Positions 54,001-64,000 of a stretch of 64,000 bases of DNA are shown here, in pieces (within the stretch, counting starts at the first letter, position 1; each line of letters starts with the position of its first letter). Source of the stretch: Erinaceus europaeus (lineage: Eukaryota; Chordata; Mammalia; Eulipotyphla; Erinaceidae). Below the pieces are notes generated by a model. It saw only the letters and a program-made list of their open reading frames with translations. It did no database searches and was not told the origin of the DNA. The stretch lies in the NCBI RefSeq assembly GCF_950295315.1, contig NC_080164.1:109016447-109080446 (forward strand), read 5' to 3'. Both the position numbers and the translations under genes were made by a program.

Positions 54001-54115
54001 TTTAATTTCTTTATTGGGGGATTAATGGTTTATAGTTGACAGTAAAATACAATAGCTTGTACATGCAAAATTTCCACATAGCAATACAACCCCCTCTAGG
54101 TCCTCCTCTGCCATC
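54001..54115 (-). mobile_element. L1 3' end, reverse
   Basis: TTAATTTCTTTATTGGGGGATTAATGGTTTATAGTTGACAGTAAAATACAATAGCTTGTACATGC. Confidence 0.82.
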
Positions 54116-54206
54116 TATTTATTTATTTACTTTATTATATTTATTTTACTTATTTCCTGTGATATAGAAAGGAGAGAGAGAGGGAGAAGAAAAGAGAAGA
54201 GAAGAG
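54116..54206 (-). mobile_element. SINE type C/B tail fragment, reverse
   Basis: TTTATTTATTTACTTTATTATATTTATTTTACTTATTTCCTGTGATATAGAAAGGAGAGAGAGAGG, cut by the next SINE. Confidence 0.45.
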
Positions 54207-54352
54207 GGGTGGGGCAGGTGGTGCAACACCTGAGGACATACATTACAATGCAAAAGGATCTGTGTTCAAGTCCCTGCTTCCTACTTGCACAGGGTGGGGT
54301 GCTTCACAATGGGTGAAGTTGATCTGCAGATATCTGTCTTTCTCTCTCTTTT
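54207..54352 (+). mobile_element. SINE type B
   Basis: GGGTGGGGCAGGTGGTGCAACACCTG to TGATCTGCAGATATCTGTCTTTCTCTCTC. Confidence 0.75.
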
Positions 54353-54562
54353 AAAAAATTATCTTTATTTATTTGATAGACATCTAGAACTCGAGAAAAG
54401 GGGGAATACAGAGAGGGAGAGAGACAGAGAGATACCTGCAGCCCTGCTTCATTATTCGTGAAACTTTCTGCCTTCAGGTAGGGGCCAGGGGCTGGAACAA
54501 ATGTGAGTCCTTGTGCATTCTAGCATGTACACTCAAATAAGTACACCATCAACTGGCCCATT
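54353..54562 (-). mobile_element. SINE type B, reverse
   Basis: TTATTTATTTGATAGACATCTAGAACTCGAGAAAAGGGGG, CTGCAGCCCTGCTTCATTATTCGTGAAAC to ACCATCAACTGGCCC. (ATG)n at 54575-54597 follows. Confidence 0.85.
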
Positions 54563-54600
54563 CTCTCTTTCTCTATGATGATGATGATGATGATGATAGT

Positions 54601-54875
54601 AAGTCATAGATAAGGAAAATAAATTCTATTAATTAACCTTTATGTTTCAAAGAACATAAAAGTCCAATGAACTAAAGGGGAGGTTGTAAAAGAAGGAACA
54701 AATGATGAGATAGGTTCCCTTGAGACTCTGCTCATGGGCCCTCACCAGCGCAAGAGGTGATACTGGAGCTACAAGACTGTTGGCCAGAATAAGCTCAGTA
54801 AAAAGCACATCACTGTTCTAGGATTCAGTGCACATCAAGATGTTGGCAGTACCAGACATGCTGGAGTGAGAGGTT
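54601..54875. other. Intron, nothing recognised
   Basis: No supported feature. Confidence 0.4.
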
Positions 54876-55172
54876 TTGTTTTGTTTAGTTTTGTTTTCCA
54901 TTTCATTTTTTCCCCCACCAGGATTATAGCTGGGACTCAGTACCTGCATGATGAATCCACTGCTTCTGGTGACCATTTTTTCTCCCCCCTTTTTATTCTT
55001 TATTTTGATAGGACAGAGAAAGATTGACAGAAATAGGAACAGAGAGCCACCTGCAGTACTTGCTTGAGCCATTGTGAAGTTTCTCCCATGCTGGTGGGGA
55101 GCAGGGTCTTGAATCTGGGTCCCTGCACATGGTAATGCATGCACTTAACCAGGTGCAGCACTGCCCGCCCCC
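54876..55172 (-). mobile_element. SINE with A' block, reverse
   Basis: The reversed A' block CCACCAGGATTATAGCTGGGACTCAGTACCTGCATGATGAATCCACTGCTTCTGGTGACC is followed by TTGATAGGACAGAGAAAGATTGACAG, CTGCAGTACTTGCTTGAGCC and the head GCACTGCCCGCCCCC. Confidence 0.88.
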
Positions 55173-55868
55173 TACATTGCTTCTAAAGGAAAACCATGAA
55201 TATACTAAGTAAACCTGGGAAAGTGATTCCAGGTATAAATAAGAAGGCTCTATAGGAAGAACCAGAAAGCTTACCCAGTTATTCTGAGAGTGTAATAAGG
55301 ATAAGCAACCATGTATTTTATTTGGGCAGTCAACTGGCAAGTCCTTGTTTCACCACTGCAGACTCGGGGGAATCAGAATGTTAGATCCTCACACTCTAAG
55401 CAGATGCAGAGTATGTACAGGATTAAGTTTGCAGGAAACAGACCATGATGAGCCAGGAAGGTGTGACTGTGATACATGGGCATTCCTGCTGAATGAGGTA
55501 ATATGGGTTCAGACACAACATACGAATCATTCTACTCAGTCTGGAAAGGGAGTTGAAATAATTGGCCCTCTGAAGCATTCCCTATAAAATTCATGTTCTT
55601 TCCTATAAAACTCATGTTCATCTTGCTCAGGATTAAGCAGTTTCAACTTTCAATCAAATATGATTCCATAGATACCTCAGTTCTCACACTTGTCACAGGA
55701 AGCCAGAAAGAGTATAATATCCTGCCAGGAGGGAAGCTGGAGTTAGACTCCTGGATTAGAATCCTAACTCCATTCCCTACTTGTTGTCTAGAGAACCCTT
55801 CTTGTTTTATTTGTTTAATATCTGTATGTCTCTGTTTATTCTTCCACTTTCTATTTACTTATTTATTT
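55173..55868. other. Intron, nothing recognised
   Basis: Moderate GC, no recognised repeats or exons. A local 20-bp direct repeat (TTCCTATAAAA(T/C)TCATGTTC, about 55580-55620) is present. Confidence 0.45.
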
Positions 55869-56088
55869 ATTCATTTACTTATATATTTATTTAACCTTTA
55901 TTTATTATTGGATAGAGACAGTCAGAAATTGAGAGGAGAGGGTGAGACAGAGAGGGAGAGAGACATCTGCAGCACTGCTTCACCACTCGAAGGCTTTCAC
56001 CCTGCAGGTGGGGACTAGGAGCTTGAACCCCAGTCTTCTCATAATAACATGTGTGCTTAACCAGATGCATCGCCACCTGGCCCCCTTG
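55869..56088 (-). mobile_element. SINE type B, reverse
   Basis: CCTTTATTTATTATTGGATAGAGACAGTCAGAAATTGAGAGGAG, CTGCAGCACTGCTTCACCACTCGAAGG to CATCGCCACCTGGCCCCC. Confidence 0.92.
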
Positions 56089-56219
56089 CACCTTCTTTGG
56101 ATGAGAATCTTACCTATTTTTTTTTTGCAAATGCTATGAAAACTAAATAGGATAATAGGTGTGGATTACGCAGTAGAATAAATGGCACAGAGTAAGTATG
56201 TAACAGTCCTTGGTTGTTC

Positions 56220-56658
56220 TGTTGGTGTGAATCTTCTCAGCAAGCTTCACTGCTGTGCAGATGTCCCCTCAGGCTAGTGCCAGTTCCCATGAGAGTTGGG
56301 ACATTCTCGGAGTGCCTGTTCCACCAGGTTGTCCCCTCAGGCTAGTGCCAGTTCCCGTGAGAGTTAATACGATATTCTCGAAATGCTCTTCCCAACCAAT
56401 CCTGTCCTGGCTCATCACTCCCGGTTTTTGCCCTATAAAGCCCTTCTTCTTCCACCCCTCTCTGTCTTGCCCGCTTTTCACTTCAGTGATTAGACACAGG
56501 AAAGGTTGCCGCAGGAGGCAGCCACTTGGGCTAGCTCCACGTGGCCCGAACCACTGCGCTGTCAACCAACTCTGAGGTGCCTACACGAATAAAAAATTGT
56601 GTTCCCTCTCCGCTCCTGATCTCCTCTCTCTCTCTCTCCTCCACATTGCAGCATGACA
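56220..56658 (+). repeat. LTR with TATA box, poly(A) signal and duplicated U3 unit
   Basis: Starts near TGTTGGTGTGAATC (or TGTGAATC at 56226) and ends ATGACA two bases before the primer site. TATAAAG is at 56434-56440 and AATAAA at 56588-56593. U3 holds an imperfect 68-bp tandem repeat (56262 and 56330, TGTCCCCTCAGGCTAGTGCC..GAGAGTT), the usual form of a retroviral enhancer duplication. Confidence 0.82.
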
Positions 56659-56660
56659 CC

Positions 56661-56678
56661 TGGTGCCTGAACAGGGAC
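56661..56678 (+). promoter_or_regulatory. Primer-binding site (tRNA-Lys3 type)
   Basis: TGGTGCCTGAACAGGGAC differs from the tRNA-Lys3 complement TGGCGCCCGAACAGGGAC at only two C-to-T positions; one (CG to TG) fits CpG decay. Confidence 0.88.
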
Positions 56679-56863
56679 TGACAAGCCCAAACACAGGTAA
56701 GTATACAGCCGCTTGACTCTCTGCGGCCTCGTGTTCCTCTCCACCATGAGAGGCTTTCCATTTTACGAAGAGGCTTCCCAAACCCTCCACTCTTTTGTCA
56801 TGAGACAGGTTTTCTCCCAAATGATTAAGGGGCCTTGAGGCTGAGATACAAGAGTTAAGGGAG

Positions 56864-57427
56864 ATGGTCATTGCGCTTACCCACCATAAGCCCTCTATAT
56901 TTTGCTCTGAGGCTCTCGTTTTGTCAGACACGTGTCCAGATTCTCCTTCGGTCTCCACAGCCGCTTCTTTGGCCACATCCGTTTTGGCAGACACCTGTCC
57001 GGATTCTCGTGCAGCCTCTACCTCTACAGCTGTTTCTCAGGCCACTGCTCCTCTGGCGGCTTCCACTTCTATGACTCCTCCCCCCACTGATACACCACTA
57101 CCAGACACAGAATGCCTTTGTGGGCTTCGCAACCGAGCTTTTTTTCTGGAGCAAGTCCACACATTCCCGGTACACGTTACCCCCAATAGACAGAAATCCC
57201 AGGGGTGGTACCCACATTCCTCCACAGATCCTAACGTACTTCACCAGACAATTATGAATGATAGAGTTTATGTTCCATGGACCAGGTCCATTTTACAAGG
57301 CCATCTTCAGATCTGGGTCACACCTTGGTTTCTCTTGACCATGATCGTAGAGCTTGGGAGATGCGCGGGGTCCCCTCCTGTGTCTCTCACAGGAAGCACT
57401 GACTTTAACCTAAAAAAACAGCCCTAA
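56864..57427 (+). pseudogene. Gag-like remnant (uncertain)
   Basis: A 187-codon open frame lies about 190 bp after the primer site. Residues 20-85 are Ser/Thr/Ala/Pro-rich and repeat the motif DTCPDS twice. The end contains VYVPWTRSILQGHLQIW, reminiscent of the start of a capsid. No major homology region or zinc knuckle follows; the frame ends at a stop near 57425. Position and composition suggest the N-terminal part of a retroviral Gag. It is truncated and cannot function. Confidence 0.45.
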
Positions 57428-58600
57428 TCTAACCAAGCATGAGGCTGTAGCCCAGAGGCTCCTATTTCGGTAGACACGTCTTTGGCTGCCGCCACAGCTT
57501 CTGCAGCCCCTCCCCCTGCCACTTTTCCCAGAGGCAGGACGTCCTCTGGGACTCATAATACAAAATGATGAAATCTAAAAAAAGTAATTCACAGAGCCCC
57601 AAAACAAAACCTCCCTACCATTTCTCTCTTCCCCCCTCACTCTCTCTAAATATCTTAAGCCTGCTTGCTGTCTAACACCTCTGCTTTCAGTAGTGTTTTT
57701 TAAGAGAATGATTTAAATGACAGAATTTTTGTATGACCTATTTTGCTCTTAGTATTCTGAAACTTAATTGATTTTATTAAAAAAAAAAAAGCTAGACGCA
57801 GCCATGGTTTCTAGAGACATCCAGAAAACAGTACAAAAAATTGTTTTTCTCCTCTTTTAATATTTTTTTTAGTCTTAGAATAAATATAAAATGTTTTAGT
57901 CTTAAACCGTATGAGTAGAAATGGTTCAACTATTACAGTACAGATCTAAATTTGTGTTTAAAATGACATGTTTTCGTAACAAAAGTTTTTCTCCTCTTGT
58001 GTATTAAAGACCATGTTTATGTGTGTGTTTAAAGTTTGGTAAACATTAACTTTAAGGTTAAAAAATGTAACTTTAAGGCTACATTCTTACCAGGCAAAGT
58101 TAAATAAAAGAGTTTTCAAAATAATGCTCATAAAGGTAAAATTAATTTGCGTTTAAAGTCTGAGGTAAAAATTAGTTAAAAATCAATATATTTTAACTAA
58201 AATTGTTCTAAAAATCCTGTGCACACCTAGGGTGTGTCTCCATCTTAAATGGGTGTAACAAAAGATAGAAAAGACGTTATTGATATGTAAAGCTCTCAAA
58301 TACTTTCTCAATTAGAGGTAGAACCAGACCAGGGAATGATAGATCACACAATGGTTATGCCAATGATTCTCATGCCTGAGGCTCTAGCAATGGTTCTTTG
58401 CCTTACCACATTTTATTGCACTTAAATTGGCTAAACAGCCTTAAAATGATACAAGAAAGACCTTCCAAAATTATAAAGATACTTAAATCAATTATAATCA
58501 TCAAGTTATCAATTATAGTAAACTTCTAACTTGTTACAAGTTTTATTTTTTTTTCATAAGTAAGTGATTACGGCTGTCAAGCCTTCACATGAAGAAACAT

Positions 58601-59624
58601 CTGCTCACATGGTAAGGTATTAAACTATAAGAAGTTCCTCCATATACAACTCATGTGAATTAACAACATTCACATATTTTTCTACACTTAACTAGTGTAT
58701 CTTGTTTTGCCACTATAGGCCTGCCTTTGTCAGCCAACAATTTAAAGATTTTTCCCTTTATAACATCACCCATGCCACAGACATCCCTTACTACCCCCAA
58801 AGACAAATGGTTGTTGAGAAGGCCCACCAAACGCCTAGGCTCAATTAAGTAAAGAAATAAATAAGGGGAGATACATCCCCCCAATATTCAGTTGGCTAAG
58901 GCACCAAATCTCTTTTTCTATAAAAAATTTTGAATCAGATGCCCTGCTAACCATGGGAAGCAGATTGTTTGTGTTTCTTTCACAGAAATCCTACAATATT
59001 TAAAGCATGTGCTATAAATCATTCATTTTGGATACATTGGAGCCCATGATATAGTTAATTCAATCAAATAAATACTTGCTTAATGATCAAATTAGATCAG
59101 TTGAATCTCAAAAACAAAAATAATGCCCATCTAATGTTTTACTATAGTTGTCACCTGACAATCTGTGTTAATCACTAAAGAAGACACTCTTGAAGGGGGA
59201 CTGTATTTCAAATGTTTGTCATTTTTAATGTTATCACATCAAAACATATAGCAATTTGAACCCCCAAAGACATATGTAAACATCTTCACATCAAAGTCCT
59301 GAAGTATTCATAATATAAATATATGTCAAAAATTAAAAACCATGTTAAAACAATAACTGTGAAAAATGTTAGAGGTGTCAGAGCAAACTTGCTTGAATAA
59401 TTGTCTTTCATAAACATGGTCACAAATGACTTTTATACAAAAGCCTTGTTTAATTCATTTTACTTTCCCTAAACTATGTGCAAAAGTGGGGTGTTGTTCT
59501 TAGAATCTTGAATAAACATCCAAGTAGTATTGATAAATACATAGAAAAAAGAAAAGACAGTTTCACCTGTTCATTGTTTCTGGAAATTTTTAGCCCATAG
59601 GAAAGCCTTGTTTTTAAAGTAAAA
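58601..59624. other. Possible ERV interior or intron, nothing recognised
   Basis: AT-rich. A purine run AAAGAAATAAATAAGGGGAGA at about 58850-58870 could be a polypurine tract, but no LTR follows it. The 74-codon minus-strand frame at 58660-58884 has no recognisable motif. Confidence 0.35.
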
Positions 59625-59992
59625 AATGAGCAACCGAGTTGCAGTTGCTACCATGACGCCATCCTGACTTCTCTGGGTAGATGACCTCACCAACGTGTCC
59701 TGGAACCTCACCTCTTCAGAGCCCTGTCCCACTAGAGAAAGATAGAAACAGGATGGAGGTATGGATCCACCTGCCAATGCCAATGTACAGTGAAGAAGCA
59801 ACTACAGAAGACAGACTTTCCACCGTCTGCATCCCATAAAGAATTCTGGTCCATACCTCCAGAGGGATAAAGAATAGGGAAGCTTCCAATGGAGAGGATG
59901 AGACATGGAACTCTGGTGGTGGAGACCGTGTGGAATTGTACCTCTATTATCTTATAATATTGTTACTCATTATTAAATCACTAATAAAAAAG
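59625..59992 (+). mobile_element. Older-subfamily L1 3' UTR end
   Basis: GAGTTGCAGTTGCTACCATGACGCCATCCTGACTTCTCTGGG to CTTATAATATTGTTACTCATTATTAAATCACTAATAAAAAAG. Confidence 0.9.
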
Positions 59993-60047
59993 AATTATAA
60001 AATAAACAAGTTTCTAAAGAAAAATAAGTGTTATTAGTTGTTAAGAA

Positions 60048-60262
60048 TAGGCTGGTGGTGTACCTGGCATACACATTATAGTGAAAAAGGACCCAGGTTC
60101 AAGTCCCTGGTCCTCACCTGTAGGGGTAAAGCTTCACAAGTAGTGAAGCACGGCTGCTAGTGTCTCTGTTTCTGTCTCTTTCTCTCTCTACCTCCCATCC
60201 CTTCTCAATTACTCTGTTACTACTCAATAATAAATAAATGAAAATATAATTTGAAAAAAAAA
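60048..60262 (+). mobile_element. SINE type B
   Basis: GGCTGGTGGTGTACCTGGC head; ACTCAATAATAAATAAATGAAAATATAATTTG tail then A9. The next 25 bases (CCAGAAGTACACCTATTTTATCCA) recur after the SINE end at 63167. Confidence 0.88.
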
Positions 60263-60951
<689 letters not shown>

Positions 60952-61314
60952 CTAAGCACAGAAACTTTGAAAAATCTGAGAGAACTCTTGGAATCAGGGC
61001 TGCAGGAGTTTGTTACCAGCTCTCCTTTCTAGCAGGGACTAAAGCCAACACAAATGTCATTTATATGCTTTGAGGCACTCTTATATGGAATATAACAGTA
61101 TTCAACCCACTTAGGAGGCTTACTGAGGACATCTGATTTAATGAGGCATTATAAATATACCAGTCACAGTAATACACCAATAGGAAAAATAATAGCATTA
61201 TAATTCTGAGCTAGAACAGCAAAATGTCTGCTCTAATTTGTCTGTTACTACCTGTTAGGTTTTTTTACAGTTGTCAATTAGATTTTTTTGATATTAATAT
61301 TGGAAAAAATACAA

Positions 61315-61490
61315 GAGTTTATTTTTTATTTTTATTTTTTATTTATAAAAAGGAAACATTGACAAAACCATAGGATAAAAGGGGTATGACTCCAGTTCCC
61401 ACCACCAGAACTCTGTATCCCATCCCCTCCCTTGATAGCTTTCCTATTCTTTATCCCTCTGGGAGTATGGACCCAGGGTCAAAATACAAA
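61315..61490 (-). mobile_element. L1 3' terminus, reverse
   Basis: TTTTATTTATAAAAAGGAAACATTGACAAAACCATAGGATAAAAGGGGTATGACTCCAG..CTCTGTATCCCATCCCCTCCCTTGATAGC..TGGACCCAGGGTC. Confidence 0.9.
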
Positions 61491-61652
61491 ATTGTTATAT
61501 GTTCTTAGAGTATGCACTTTTTCATTTGAGGAAAAATAAAAGTCCTATGCATTTGACTTTGTTGTTTTTGAGGTAGACGCAGTAAATAAAACAATTTATT
61601 TGACTTTGAGTGTGTGCCAGTGCTATCAATTTGCCTGAAGATTAAAAAAATA

Positions 61653-61853
61653 TATTGTATTTATTTATTTATTGGATAGAAATAGTCAGAGATTGAGGGG
61701 AGAAGGGGAGATAGAAATGGAGAGAAAGTCACCTGCAGCACTGCTTCACCACTTGCAAGCTTTCCTCCTGCAGGTGGGGACCAGAGACTCAAATCTGGGT
61801 TCTTGTGCACTGTTATATGTACACTCAACTAGGTGTGCCACTACCCTGCCCCT
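61653..61853 (-). mobile_element. SINE type B, reverse
   Basis: TTTATTTATTTATTGGATAGAAATAGTCAGAGATTGAGG, CTGCAGCACTGCTTCACCACTTGCAAGC to GCCACTACCCTGCCCC. Confidence 0.92.
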
Positions 61854-63166
61854 TTCCTGGAAGATTTTGACAGCAGCTTTTGTCTTCAAATCTTGCAATA
61901 ATTCATTGCTTCTTACTTTCCAGAACACTGCTTTTATTTATATCCTTACCATAGTTCTAATCTCTTATCCTAATCTGAGAGCTACCATTTTTAAAATTGC
62001 TGCCTGTGAATGACAGTGGGAGGGAACTGACGACTCACAATTCAGAAAATTCAGGAAGGAGAAGAAAATAAAGTAGTGCTGTGGTTTGAATTTGCAGTAA
62101 AATGCTCCCAGAGCCAAGTCAAAGGGGACATTGCTGTGTCGCCTACTTGAGAAATAAATGTTGTGTTATTAACCCCAATACCACATCCAGGCTTCTCACA
62201 TTTGGGACCTCAGACCACATCTGCATGCCTTTAAAATGTGACTGATATCTAGTCCCTTTCAGAAGATGCTTTCATTAACTGAATGGTTTACAGGGATGCC
62301 TGGTTATGTGGCCTGCTTCTTCCTGAAGGCAGATTAATTCTGCATTGCCTTTGCTTTGTGGCTTCCCAAACCATCAGTGTTCCAGAAAGCCTCCCTCACC
62401 TCATCTAAAGGTCCACGTTTCCTAATAAAATTTAAGTATCTCTCTGAGCTCACAAAAAGTGCTTAACTAAAAATAAAGATGTATACAATGTTTCTTAAGA
62501 GAAGAAATGTCATACTATAAACAAAAAGCCAGCATTTTGCTTAAGATAATTTGCAAAAAGCTGCTAATTGTTGGCTTCCTCTGTAAAAGCACATTAAATT
62601 CATACAATGATATGTCAGTCTTAGTTACAGAAAGAGTCTAATTAGAACTTGGATCCAATTAACAAATACAAAATGTGTTGAAAGCCTAATTATCAGAGAG
62701 ACTGCATGCAGTGCTCTTGACAAATTCAAAACCTGGAACTTCTCTCAAGCCTTTGTTCTCTTCTGAGGTCAACCAAAGTCTACCCTCTTATACACTCCTT
62801 GATGGGCACTTTTATAATTACTTTTTCAAGGTTTTATTTTCCTGCAGCATATAATATGGGTGGAAAGGTGATATGTAACATTAAGTAAAGAAAAAAAATT
62901 CTTTTGCACCAACATAAGCTAGAGCTGAGCAGTGTTGTAGTTTCAATGTATCTTCTCTGCATCTATCATTAAAAACAAAACAAGTAAAACATATTAATAA
63001 ACAGAAAGAAAATTCCAGTGTGTTATCTACCTAGTACAGTTATATTACTTAACTCTAAACTCAATGAATTACTTTTAGAAAATCATCTTTCTTATGCTAA
63101 ATACATTTAGGTAAAGATGAGGGTTTTTTCTTACTTGGAGGTGTTACTTAAGTATTATAAACATAC
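61854..63166. other. Mostly single-copy intron, possible conserved parts
   Basis: About 1.3 kb. The part at 62500-62760 is repeat-free with several TAATTA/TAATTG cores (CTAATTGTTGGC, TCTAATTAGAAC, CCAATTAAC, CCTAATTATC). A type D SINE fragment (AGCTAGAGCTGAGCAGTGTTGTAGTTTC) is at about 62920-62970. No exon was seen. Confidence 0.4.
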
Positions 63167-63270
63167 TATCTCTTTCCCTCTCTACCTCCCTTCTTAATTA
63201 CTCTGTTTCTACTCAATAATAAATAAACAAAATAATTTGAAAAAAAAACCCAGAAGTATACCTTTCTATT
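63167..63270 (+). mobile_element. SINE type B 3' end with shared 3' flank
   Basis: CTATCTCTTTCCCTCTCTACCTCCC..ACTCAATAATAAATAAACAAAATAATTTG then A9 and CCCAGAAGTATACCT, the same order as at 60220-60290. Confidence 0.75.
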
Positions 63271-63429
63271 TTATTCATTTTCTATTTTATTCCCAGTATG
63301 GCATCTATTAGTATCAAATGACCATGGTATACTTTGTATATAGATGCTGTGTGTATGTATGTATATATAGACTTTGTATATAGACTAGCCATGATACCTA
63401 TCTCTTGAAGAATATGAAAATGTGGTTAA

Positions 63430-63535
63430 GCTAATCATTCTTAATAGCTGAGTAATATTCCATTGTGTATACAGACCACAACTTTCTCAGCCACTCATCT
63501 GTTGTTAGACACCTGGGTTGCTTCCAGGTTTCTGG
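63430..63535 (-). mobile_element. L1 ORF2 3' fragment, reverse
   Basis: TTCTTAATAGCTGAGTAATATTCCATTGTGTATACAGACCACAACTTTCTCAGCCACTCATCTGTTG is the reverse of the ORF2 end (compare 16190-16260). Only about 100 bp is present. Confidence 0.88.
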
Positions 63536-64000
63536 AATTGTTTTTCAGATACCAACCATGGTCAACAACTTTCCTGTAAGCCATTAGCACTCCTAGTCAC
63601 ATTTGAATGAAGATTATGAAACATAAAATAGTGTGGTTTTTCCTTCAACAGTGTAATGTACAAGCATTTTAAACATTTAACTCTCATCTTCTTAACTACG
63701 TACATCCCCCTTTAAATATAATGGACTATAGTTGATGATTTACACCTAAATCATTCTAGTATTTGAGGTAACACTAAAAGAAATGTTTGCAGTAGGTAAG
63801 TAAATAAATGTTAATGTCAGAGTTAGGCAGTGGCTTAAATACTGTTTGTACCATGTGTAGGGACTTCTCTCCAACAATTCAGTGCTCAGACACTGAATGT
63901 GCTAGAGAACATGCTTATGGTACACATTCTCCAAAAAAAAAAAAACACATCAAACTGAAATATAACAGTAATTATTCAGGAATTACAATAATGCTTGTTT
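63536..64000. other. Intron, nothing recognised
   Basis: A weak SINE-like stretch (GGCAGTGGCTTAAATACTGTTTGTACC, 63826-63930) is possible; otherwise no feature. Confidence 0.4.

Larger units (their letters stand above)
56220..58600 (+). mobile_element. Endogenous retrovirus remnant (5' LTR and part of the interior)
   Basis: 5' LTR, primer site, leader, a gag-like frame and a 3' non-coding block in the order of a plus-strand provirus. No pol or env and no 3' LTR were found. From about 57930 to 58590 the interior matches, in reverse complement, the 3' internal region of the ERV at 11218-13551, including TTTGTGTTTAAAATGACATGTTTTCGTAACA and CACACCTAGGGTGTGTCTCC. The LTRs and primer sites of the two are different. 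The right end is not defined. Confidence 0.82.

Overview
The window is mammalian nuclear DNA, most probably from a hedgehog (Erinaceus). Dozens of tRNA-derived SINEs of the type abundant in hedgehog genomes are scattered on both strands: a Pol III B-box (GTTCGAGTCCC-like), a pyrimidine-rich middle, and a tail of AAC/AAT/AAAT repeats. A full-length but dead L1 and many L1 3' ends are also present. The species is an inference from repeat type.

The only real coding sequence I can support is one 102-bp exon on the minus strand (60796-60897). It has clean splice sites and encodes 34 residues typical of the ionotropic glutamate receptor delta-2 (GRID2), in the linker just before the ligand-binding core. 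Everything else is therefore intron: about 61 kb of the intron downstream of the exon (positions 1-60795) and about 3 kb of the intron upstream of it (60898-64000). Nearly all open reading frames here lie in repeats.

Layout: 1-8.5 kb holds old L1 pieces, SINEs, a large inverted repeat and a CTAT microsatellite. 8.5-17.5 kb is one L1 with its own 12-bp target-site duplication, carrying a 2.3-kb minus-strand endogenous retrovirus (11218-13551, 6-bp duplication) inserted into ORF2. 17.5-20.5 kb has older L1 3' ends and a processed MRPS7 pseudogene with a 17-bp duplication. A 200-base assembly gap follows (20653-20852). 21-36 kb is intron with SINEs, L1 tails and a candidate conserved element near 25.1-25.6 kb. 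Near 36.7-37.3 kb lies the 3' end of a non-LTR retrotransposon whose C-terminal protein is unlike L1. 37-56 kb is SINE/L1-rich and includes an L1 3' end lacking exactly a GT-AG intron (41.2-41.8 kb) and a 5'-inverted L1 (50.3-52.0 kb). 56.2-58.6 kb is a second retroviral remnant, plus strand, with a tRNA-Lys-type primer site. The exon lies at 60.8 kb.

No operons, CRISPR arrays or other prokaryotic features are present. The most interesting observations are an apparent intron in the L1 3' UTR, the non-L1 retrotransposon fragment, two retroviral remnants with different LTRs but a shared 3' internal block, and an L1 whose ORF1 is fused to ORF2 with the endonuclease domain missing.
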